From contig JANQOW010000030.1 in NCBI GenBank assembly GCA_028285595.1, forward strand, positions 1 through 59,084: a DNA stretch of 59,084 nt. The letters run 5' to 3'. The notes under the pieces were generated by a model that searched no databases, was not told the DNA's origin, and worked only from the letters and a program-made list of their open reading frames with translations. This stretch comes from Hyphomicrobiales bacterium (lineage in GTDB: Bacteria; Pseudomonadota; Alphaproteobacteria; Rhizobiales; CAJQND01). Positions 19,389 through 26,235 of the stretch are shown here, piece by piece (positions within the stretch are counted from its first letter, which is position 1; the number at the start of each line of letters is the position of its first letter). Position numbers and translations under genes: made by a program.

Positions 19389-20216
19389 ATGGCCAGGGCT
19401 ATTGCCGTGCACCATGGCTCATTCGGTCGTGCCACATTGTATGAGCTGGACAATCCCCTCATCACCCATGCCCACAGAGAAGGGCATCTGATCTTCTATC
19501 TCGGCGGGGGACGAGGGCAATTCGTGGTGCGGGGCGAGTGCTACGATCTTGACGAACACAATGCCGTTGCCGTGAGCCCGTGGGAGCCGCACAGCTTTTC
19601 TCCTGTCAACGAGGGCGAATGCAGCTACGTGCTGACCTTGTACATCAAGCCGATGTGGTTTCTGGAGAACAATCGGTCGGCCGAATTCGCTCTCAAGTTC
19701 GGTACGCCGCACATCCACATGCTGCCGGAGGTGGAAAAGTGGGTCGGCCGCCTCAGCTCATTGTTGCTGGACGACCAGCCGTCGTCCCGGTTTGACGGCT
19801 TCTTGTTCGAGACCTGTCTGCAGTGTTTTGACCAATCCTGGGAGGGGGCGCAGGACCGACCGTTGCTGCACAGTGTGTATAGCAAGTTCAGTGATTTCCG
19901 CGTTAGACGATCGCTGCGGCTTATGCAGGAATGTTACTCCCACGAGGTCTCAATCGACACCTTGGCAAAGGAAGTGGGGCTCTCGCGGCCGCACTTCTTC
20001 AAGCTTTTCAAGATGCAGATGGGCGTGACGCCCAACCTCTACCTCAACACCCTGCGCGCCGAGCACGCTATTGACGATTTGATGAGCACGTCAAAAACCA
20101 TCACGGAGATTGGCTTTGACCTGGGCTTTGCTTCCCAGGCCGGCTTCACTCGGTTCTTCACGTCAAATGTGGGCATTCCGCCAACCGACTACAGGAGAGT
20201 GGCCCACTTCGTCTGA
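19389..20216 (+). CDS. AraC family transcriptional regulator
   Basis: A 275-residue regulator with an N-terminal cupin-like sensor half (HAHREGHLIFYLGGGRGQFVVRGE...AVSPWEPHSF) and a C-terminal AraC DNA-binding domain. The double helix-turn-helix is seen in SIDTLAKEVGLSRPHFFKLF and TITEIGFDLGFASQAGFTRFF, ending with GIPPTDYRR. The ATG at 19389 has GGGAGG nine bases upstream and is preferred over the in-frame ATG at 19374, which lies just before that site. It sits inside the transporter/catabolic cluster, directly before the permease genes, and most likely activates the cluster in response to its substrate. No operator could be identified with confidence. Confidence 0.93.
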   Translation: MARAIAVHHGSFGRATLYELDNPLITHAHREGHLIFYLGGGRGQFVVRGECYDLDEHNAVAVSPWEPHSFSPVNEGECSYVLTLYIKPMWFLENNRSAEFALKFGTPHIHMLPEVEKWVGRLSSLLLDDQPSSRFDGFLFETCLQCFDQSWEGAQDRPLLHSVYSKFSDFRVRRSLRLMQECYSHEVSIDTLAKEVGLSRPHFFKLFKMQMGVTPNLYLNTLRAEHAIDDLMSTSKTITEIGFDLGFASQAGFTRFFTSNVGIPPTDYRRVAHFV

Positions 20217-20379
20217 CCAGCATTTTGCCGATGCAGAGCGACCCGATCAGACTCAAAGATACGCCGGATTGGCGCAAGCCGTCCTACCTTGCGCTGCCGT
20301 GTTGGGGCCGGTTCGCGATCGTCGCAAAACCAAGTGTGCAGAAGAGAAGGGGAATGGAGCACAAAACGAGTAAGGGGGG

Positions 20380-21399
20380 ATGCGGTCAGTGAGAGGGTTT
20401 GCGCGCCGACATCCCGTGTGGACCGCGGTTCTGCTCGTGCTTGCGGCGGTGTTGCTGTGGATGATTTTCGCAGTTTGGCCAAAATGGCTGATCGGGCTCA
20501 TCGGCAAGAAAAAGGTGTTTCTAAACGCCTTCTTCAACGGCATTACGCTTGGCGGCCTGTACTTCCTCGTGGCCAGCGGCTTCACCCTGATCTTTGGGCT
20601 CATGCGCAACGTGAACCTGGCACATGGTTCGCTTTACATGCTGGGCGGTTACATCGGATATCAGGTGGCAAGCGTCACCGGATTTTGGCTTCTGGCCTTT
20701 CCGGTCGCCTTCATCATTGTCGGCATATTGGGGATGCTGCTTCAGCTTTTCGTTTTCCGACGAATGGAGGGCGAAGATCTTCGCCAAACCCTTGTGACCA
20801 TCGGCATTTCGATTGTCTTGGCTGACCTCATGCTCTGGGGTTTTGGGGGCGATTTTTACAATATCCAGGCACCCGATTGGCTTAACGGGCCTCTCACCAC
20901 CTTCTTCGTGACCGCTGTAAAGAGCTCCGGCGACCCGGTCTATATGAAGTACCCCATGGTGCGCGTGGTGATTTTCCTGGCCTCGGTGGTGGTTGGCGTT
21001 GGCATCTGGCTTTTGCTCAACCGCACGCGGATCGGCATGCTGGTGAGGGCAGGGGTGGATGACCGCGATATGCTGTCGGCCACCGGCGCCCCGATCCAAC
21101 TGGTCTTCTTAGGGGTATTCGGTTTTGGCGCAGGGCTCGCGGGCCTTGCCGGCGTGGTGGGCGGCACGTTTCAATCTATTGCGCCGGGCGAAGATATCCG
21201 CTTCCTGCTGGCGTCGCTCGTGGTTGTCATCGTGGGCGGCATGGGATCCATACCCGGCGCGGCGGTCGGGGCGCTGCTGATTGGCCTGGCTGAGCAGTTG
21301 GGTTCGGTTTATGCGCCCACCTACTCGGTCGTGCTGACCTTCTTGATCATGGTGCTCGTCTTAGCGTTCCGGCCCCAAGGCCTGATGGGGAGGGCGTAG
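20380..21399 (+). CDS. livH: Branched-chain-type ABC transporter permease, LivH-like
   Basis: A 339-residue inner-membrane permease with multiple helices. The LivH hallmarks GITLGGLYFLVASGFTLIFG and NLAHGSLYMLGGYIG are present near residues 55-95, and ASLVVVIVGGMGSIPGAAVG lies near the C-terminus. An extra N-terminal helix (TAVLLVLAAVLLWMIFAVWP) precedes the usual start. Together with LivM it forms the translocation channel. The gene follows the AraC gene by 163 bp, with a GGGGG purine run immediately before the ATG. The stop is followed one base later by livM. Substrate specificity of this transporter is not implied by the symbol. Confidence 0.94.
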   Translation: MRSVRGFARRHPVWTAVLLVLAAVLLWMIFAVWPKWLIGLIGKKKVFLNAFFNGITLGGLYFLVASGFTLIFGLMRNVNLAHGSLYMLGGYIGYQVASVTGFWLLAFPVAFIIVGILGMLLQLFVFRRMEGEDLRQTLVTIGISIVLADLMLWGFGGDFYNIQAPDWLNGPLTTFFVTAVKSSGDPVYMKYPMVRVVIFLASVVVGVGIWLLLNRTRIGMLVRAGVDDRDMLSATGAPIQLVFLGVFGFGAGLAGLAGVVGGTFQSIAPGEDIRFLLASLVVVIVGGMGSIPGAAVGALLIGLAEQLGSVYAPTYSVVLTFLIMVLVLAFRPQGLMGRA

Positions 21400-21400
21400 A

Positions 21401-22459
21401 ATGGAAACGCTGGCCCCCCCTCGCGTCTTGGATGGTCAACAGCGCAGCTGGCTGGAGCGCATTCCGGTGGCCTATTGGGTGCTGGGCATCCTGCTGCTGA
21501 TTATGCCGGCCGTTGCCGGTGACTTTATCTTGTTCCAAGTGTTCGGCTGGACCTTCATTCTCGGCATGATCGCCCTCAGCCTTATGTTCTTGGCAGGCTA
21601 TGGCGGCATGGTCAGTCTGGTGCAGATGACCATCGCCGGGTGTGCCGGCTACATGGTCGCGATCTTCGGCGTCTCGGCGATCGAGAACATCTCGCTCGGT
21701 TGGCCCTGGTACTTGTCGGTGCCGCTGGCGCTCATCATTGCCGTACTGTTCGGCACGCTGGCCGGCTGGCTGGCGGTGCGCACCGAGGGCATCTACACCA
21801 TCATGATCACCCTGGCGATTGCCTCGGCATTCTTCTACTTCACCCGGCAAAACTACGTGATCTTCAATGGCTTCTCCGGGTTCAACGGGGTGCTGCCGCC
21901 GCAACTGTTCGGCGTGGATTGGCGCCAGCCGGTGGCGTTCTATTACCTCACATTGTTTTGGGGCGCATTGGCCTATGGCGTCGTGCTCTACCTGTCACGC
22001 GCGCCGTTCGGCCTGGTGCTCCAGGGCATCCGGGACAACCCGCGCAGGATGGCCGCGCTGGGTTACAACGTGGTCGCCCACAGGGTGGCCGCCTACGCGT
22101 TCTCTGCTCTCTTGGCTGCAGTTGGCGGCATTCTGCTCACGTGGCAATCTGCTCAGATCTCGCCTGGAACAGCCGGGATCGGGCCGGTCATCGACATTTT
22201 GGTGATCGCGGTCATCGGCGGCATGCGTCATCCAATCGGCCCGTTTATCGGCGCCTTCATCTACGTGCTGCTGAAGACCTTCGCGCTGGACGCCCTGGTG
22301 TCGGTGGGCCTTTCCGGCGAGCGCTTCCAACTGCTGATTGGCGTAGGGTTCCTGGTGATTGTCTTCTGGTCTCCTGACGGCATCTTGGGGCTTTGGGAAA
22401 AGTGGCAACGGGCCAAGAACCGTGACCCGCTCCTGGACCGAACCGGAGAGGGGCCATGA
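21401..22459 (+). CDS. livM: Branched-chain-type ABC transporter permease, LivM-like
   Basis: A 352-residue permease that partners LivH. The family segments ALSLMFLAGYGGMVSLVQM and LAGWLAVRTEGIYTIMITLA are seen, followed by the cytoplasmic coupling region SRAPFGLVLQGIRDNPRRMAALGYN and VIAVIGGMRHPIGPFIGAF. It has about ten predicted membrane helices. It starts one base after the livH stop and ends overlapping the livG start by 4 bp (ATGA), evidence of one transcript. The channel should carry the ligand captured by the binding protein encoded at 16769-18031. Confidence 0.94.
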   Translation: METLAPPRVLDGQQRSWLERIPVAYWVLGILLLIMPAVAGDFILFQVFGWTFILGMIALSLMFLAGYGGMVSLVQMTIAGCAGYMVAIFGVSAIENISLGWPWYLSVPLALIIAVLFGTLAGWLAVRTEGIYTIMITLAIASAFFYFTRQNYVIFNGFSGFNGVLPPQLFGVDWRQPVAFYYLTLFWGALAYGVVLYLSRAPFGLVLQGIRDNPRRMAALGYNVVAHRVAAYAFSALLAAVGGILLTWQSAQISPGTAGIGPVIDILVIAVIGGMRHPIGPFIGAFIYVLLKTFALDALVSVGLSGERFQLLIGVGFLVIVFWSPDGILGLWEKWQRAKNRDPLLDRTGEGP

Positions 22460-23247
22460 ACGCGCCGGCCACAATCTCCGACCGCCTGACGGCCACCGGC
22501 ACGGCTCATGCTCTGGAGCTGCGCGGCGTGGCGAAGCTCTTCGGCGCCTTGGCGGCGCTGGAGGATATCGACATAACGGTTCGTCCCGGCGAGCGCCGCG
22601 CTGTGCTGGGGTCTAACGGGGCGGGAAAGACCACCCTATTCAACTGTGTTACGGGCGACTTCCTGCCGACGGCGGGCACCATCCGCTTCTTTGGTGAAGA
22701 CATCTCCCTGTTCCCACCCCATGAACGGATCCGCAGAGGCCTGCGGCGCACCTATCAGATCTCGCTGTTGCTGACCGGGCTCACGGTGATCGACAATGTC
22801 TACCTGGCGTGCGCCGGGGTCTCGCGCAACCGCTTCTCATTCTTGCGGCCCCGCCGCAACGATGCGCTGATGTCGAGTGCTGAAAACCTGGTCCATCTGG
22901 TTCATCTGGACGCGGTGCGCGACGACGTGGTGGCCAACCTCTCTTATGGACAGCAGCGGCAGCTGGAGATTGCCATGGCGCTGGCCGGCGCCCCCCGTTT
23001 CATTCTGTTTGACGAGCCGGCCGCGGGCCTCTCGCCTACCGAACGCTCAGAGCTGATCGAGATCCTCACCGGCCTGCCGGGCCATATGGGCTTCATCATC
23101 ATCGAGCATGACATGGACGTGGCTCTACGTGTCGCGGAAAGTGTGACGATGATGCACAATGGGCGCATCTTCAAAGAGGGCAGCCCGGCGGAAATCGAGG
23201 AAGACCCGGAAGTTCAAGCACTTTACCTGGGGGGCGACGATGGTTGA
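22456..23247 (+). CDS. livG: ABC transporter ATP-binding protein, LivG-like
   Basis: A 263-residue ATPase with a complete set of ABC motifs: Walker A GSNGAGKTTLF, signature LSYGQQRQLEIAMAL (the tyrosine-containing variant common in LivG), Walker B FILFDEPAAGLSP and the switch His in IIIEHDMDVAL. It energises the LivHM channel together with LivF. It overlaps livM by 4 bp and the following livF fusion gene by 8 bp (the ATG at 23240 is inside the last codons of livG), implying translational coupling. Nothing is missing or unusual in the protein itself. Confidence 0.95.
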   Translation: MNAPATISDRLTATGTAHALELRGVAKLFGALAALEDIDITVRPGERRAVLGSNGAGKTTLFNCVTGDFLPTAGTIRFFGEDISLFPPHERIRRGLRRTYQISLLLTGLTVIDNVYLACAGVSRNRFSFLRPRRNDALMSSAENLVHLVHLDAVRDDVVANLSYGQQRQLEIAMALAGAPRFILFDEPAAGLSPTERSELIEILTGLPGHMGFIIIEHDMDVALRVAESVTMMHNGRIFKEGSPAEIEEDPEVQALYLGGDDG

Positions 23248-25393
23248 CGGCACCCCCATCCTCGAAGTCCGGGATCTCAACGTCTATTATGGTCACAGCC
23301 ATGCCCTTCAGGGCGTGGATCTGACGCTGGGTTCTGGCGTTCTCTCCGTGGTCGGCCGTAACGGAATGGGCAAGACCACCCTGTGCCAAACCATTATGGG
23401 CCTGGTGCCGGCCGCTTCCGGCAACATTTCCCTGGCAGGTCAATCCATCGTTGGCCAGACGCCCGCCAGGATCGCCCGTATGGGCATCGGCTATGTGCCG
23501 CAAGGGCGCCGGCTCTGGCCTTCGCTCACAGTGGACGAGCACCTGCGGCTGGTGGCCAGCAGCCGCGGTGCCTGGACCATAGAGCGGATCTACGCAACCT
23601 TCCCGCGGCTCGCCGAACGGCGCCGGAACAATGGCGGCCAGCTTTCGGGCGGCGAACAGCAGATGCTCGCCATCTCTCGCGCTCTGCTGCTCAATCCGCG
23701 TCTGTTGGTGATGGATGAGCCGACCGAAGGCCTCGCGCCTGTGATCGTGCAGCAGGTTGAAGACATGCTGATCCGTCTCGGTCAGGAAGGGGATGTGGAT
23801 GTTCTGGTCATCGAACAGAACATCGGCGTTGCCTGCGCCATCGCCCAGGAAGTGGCGATCATGGTCAATGGCCGGATCAACCGTGTCATGGATTCCGCTC
23901 TTCTGGGCGGCGATCGTGACCTGCAGCAGGCTCTTCTGGGCGTCGGCCGCCATGCCCATGACGAAACCCCCGATCCCGCCGCAACGCGGCAAGAGGCTGC
24001 CGAGACCTCCGGCGAAGACAGCCTGCAGAGGATCTATCTCTCCAACCCCAAGATCCCCACCCGGTGGTCCCGCGCTGTGCCGGTGCACGTGATCGAGGGC
24101 GCGGCGCGGACAAGTTCTTCCATCTCCGCCAACAATGTGTTGCCCCTGCGCCCCGCCGATCATTCCAGGGGATCCACCGTGATCGTTGCCGGCACGCTGG
24201 ACACCAAGGGCGTTGAACTCGGCTTCATTGCTGACACGCTCAAGGCGCGCGGCGTGGCGGTGCGGCTGGTGGATCTGTCCACCAGCGGTAAGCCATCCGG
24301 GGCCGATGTCCCGGCCCATGCCGTGGCGGCCTATCATCCCCGCGGCCACAGCGGTGTCTTCACCGGTGACCGGGGCAGCGCCGTCGCCGGCATGACCGAG
24401 GCGTTCGAGCGCTGGATGCGGGCACAGAGCCAGGTGGCCGGCGTCATTTCCGCCGGCGGGTCTGGCGGCACCGCCTTGGTGAGCCCGGCGTTCAGGCTGC
24501 TGCCCGTGGGCATTCCGAAGATCATCGTCTCCACCGTGGCTTCAGGCACCACCAGCCAGTATGTCGGCGCGTCCGACATTACGTTGATGAACGCGGTGGC
24601 CGACATACAAGGCCTCAACTCCATCACCCGTGAGATTTTGGCGAACGCAGCCAACGCGCTTGCGGGCATGGTCATGGCGCGCCGGACGGCCGTGGCGGAT
24701 GCGACAGACAAGCCGGCTGTGGGCATCACCATGTTTGGCGTCACCACACCATGTGTACAGCAGGTTGCTGCCGGACTGAGCGATGCCTACGATGTGCTCG
24801 TCTTCCATGCCACCGGCACAGGCGGGCGTGCCATGGAGCAATTGCTCGACAGTGGCAAGCTGAGCGCGGTCCTGGATCTCACCACCACGGAAGTGTGTGA
24901 CATGGTGGCCGGCGGTGTGTTCGCGGCAGATGACACCCGGTTTGAGGCGCCCATCCGCACAGGTCTGCCCTACATCGGCGCCTGCGGCGCCCTCGACATG
25001 GTGAACTTCCATGCACCCGACACAGTACCGGAGCGCTACCAGGGCCGCGTGTTCTACGAGCACAACCCGCAAATCACGCTCATGCGCACCACGCCTGAAG
25101 AGAACACGAAGATGGGCCAATGGATCGGCGAGAAGCTGAACCGCATGAACGGTCCGGTCCGGTTCCTGTTGCCTGAGGGAGGCGTGTCCGCCCTCAGCGC
25201 CCCTGGCCAGGCGTTCCACGACCCGGCCGCCGATGCGGCGCTCTTCGCCGCGCTGGAATCCACCGTCCGGCAGACCTCAACGCGACAACTGATCCGCACC
25301 CCTTTCAACATAAATGATCCCGAATTCGCTGCCTTGGTCCTGGAGATGTTCCGCCAGCTGCACAGGCCCCCAGCGAGAGCAATGGAGGCCTAG
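23240..25393 (+). CDS. LivF-like ABC ATPase fused to Tm-1-like (UPF0261) domain
   Basis: A 717-residue two-part protein. Residues 1-240 form a complete LivF ATPase with Walker A GRNGMGKTTL, signature LSGGEQQMLAISRALLL and Walker B LLVMDEPTEGLAP. After a low-complexity linker (about 245-305), residues 310-710 match the Tm-1-like ATP-binding/UPF0261 family: TVIVAGTLDTKGVELGF, GVISAGGSGGTALVSPAFR, VSTVASGTTSQYVGASDITLMNAV and VFHATGTGGRAMEQL. The start at 23240 is chosen because GGGGGGCG precedes it and it begins the LivF homology; the open frame from 23159 lies within livG. The Tm-1 family is named after a tomato antiviral protein; its bacterial function is not known to me. The fusion ties this domain physically to an importer. 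The next gene begins directly after the stop. Confidence 0.93.
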   Translation: MVDGTPILEVRDLNVYYGHSHALQGVDLTLGSGVLSVVGRNGMGKTTLCQTIMGLVPAASGNISLAGQSIVGQTPARIARMGIGYVPQGRRLWPSLTVDEHLRLVASSRGAWTIERIYATFPRLAERRRNNGGQLSGGEQQMLAISRALLLNPRLLVMDEPTEGLAPVIVQQVEDMLIRLGQEGDVDVLVIEQNIGVACAIAQEVAIMVNGRINRVMDSALLGGDRDLQQALLGVGRHAHDETPDPAATRQEAAETSGEDSLQRIYLSNPKIPTRWSRAVPVHVIEGAARTSSSISANNVLPLRPADHSRGSTVIVAGTLDTKGVELGFIADTLKARGVAVRLVDLSTSGKPSGADVPAHAVAAYHPRGHSGVFTGDRGSAVAGMTEAFERWMRAQSQVAGVISAGGSGGTALVSPAFRLLPVGIPKIIVSTVASGTTSQYVGASDITLMNAVADIQGLNSITREILANAANALAGMVMARRTAVADATDKPAVGITMFGVTTPCVQQVAAGLSDAYDVLVFHATGTGGRAMEQLLDSGKLSAVLDLTTTEVCDMVAGGVFAADDTRFEAPIRTGLPYIGACGALDMVNFHAPDTVPERYQGRVFYEHNPQITLMRTTPEENTKMGQWIGEKLNRMNGPVRFLLPEGGVSALSAPGQAFHDPAADAALFAALESTVRQTSTRQLIRTPFNINDPEFAALVLEMFRQLHRPPARAMEA

Positions 25394-26218
25394 ATGCACG
25401 CTCGATCTGATTTGATGGAAAAGTTCAAAGCCATGCGCGACCGCGGCGAGCCGATCATCGGCGGTGGTGCCGGTACCGGTCTGTCTGCGAAATGTGAAGA
25501 GGCCGGGGGGATCGATCTGATCGTGATCTACAATTCAGGCCGCTACCGCATGGCCGGGCGCGGCAGCCTGGCCGGACTGATGCCCTATGGTGATGCCAAT
25601 GGCGTGGTCATGGAAATGGCCGGCGAGGTTTTGCCTGTGGTCAAGGACACGCCGGTTCTGGCAGGCGTTTGTGCCACCGATCCGTTCCGGCTGATGGACA
25701 AGTTCTTGGATGAGGTGAAAGCAGCCGGCTTCTCCGGTGTGCAGAACTTCCCCACAGTGGGCCTCATCGACGGCACGTTCAGAGCCAATCTGGAAGAGAC
25801 CGGCATGGGCTACGACCACGAGGTGGAGATGATCCGCATGGCCGCCGAGCGCGACATGCTGACCACGCCTTACGTTTTCAGCGAGGACGATGCAAAGGCT
25901 ATGGCGCGCGCTGGGGCTGATATCATCGTGGTGCACTTAGGGCTCACGACGGGCGGCTCCATCGGCGCGGAAACCGCCGTAACCCTTCAGGATGCTCCGG
26001 CCATCACGGACCAGTGGGCCAAGGCCGCCCTGGAGGTCAATCCTGACGCGATCGTTCTGGTTCATGGCGGCCCGGTGGCCATGCCGGATGATGCGGAGTT
26101 TGTGTTGAAGAACACCCAACATTGCCACGGCTTTTATGGAGCATCGTCCATGGAACGCCTGCCGACGGAAGTGGCGCTTACTGAACAAACGAGAAAATTC
26201 AAGGAGATCGGCCGCTAG
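25394..26218 (+). CDS. TIM-barrel phosphoenolpyruvate hydrolase family protein
   Basis: A 274-residue protein that matches the PEP-hydrolase/TIM-barrel signal-transduction family (PF09370 by recall). Landmarks are [39 protein letters not shown] split by short loops, [28 protein letters not shown] and [14 protein letters not shown], then VLVHGGPV. In plants the tomato Tm-1 type protein carries an UPF0261 domain followed by this very barrel. Here the UPF0261 domain is instead fused to LivF, and the barrel follows as a separate gene with no gap (GGAGG six bases before the ATG). The reaction is unknown; a C-C or P-O lyase/hydrolase on a keto acid is a reasonable guess. Functional coupling with the upstream fusion protein is inferred from that co-occurrence. 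Confidence 0.9.
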   Translation: MHARSDLMEKFKAMRDRGEPIIGGGAGTGLSAKCEEAGGIDLIVIYNSGRYRMAGRGSLAGLMPYGDANGVVMEMAGEVLPVVKDTPVLAGVCATDPFRLMDKFLDEVKAAGFSGVQNFPTVGLIDGTFRANLEETGMGYDHEVEMIRMAAERDMLTTPYVFSEDDAKAMARAGADIIVVHLGLTTGGSIGAETAVTLQDAPAITDQWAKAALEVNPDAIVLVHGGPVAMPDDAEFVLKNTQHCHGFYGASSMERLPTEVALTEQTRKFKEIGR

Positions 26219-26235
26219 CCGATGGGGAGGACAAT

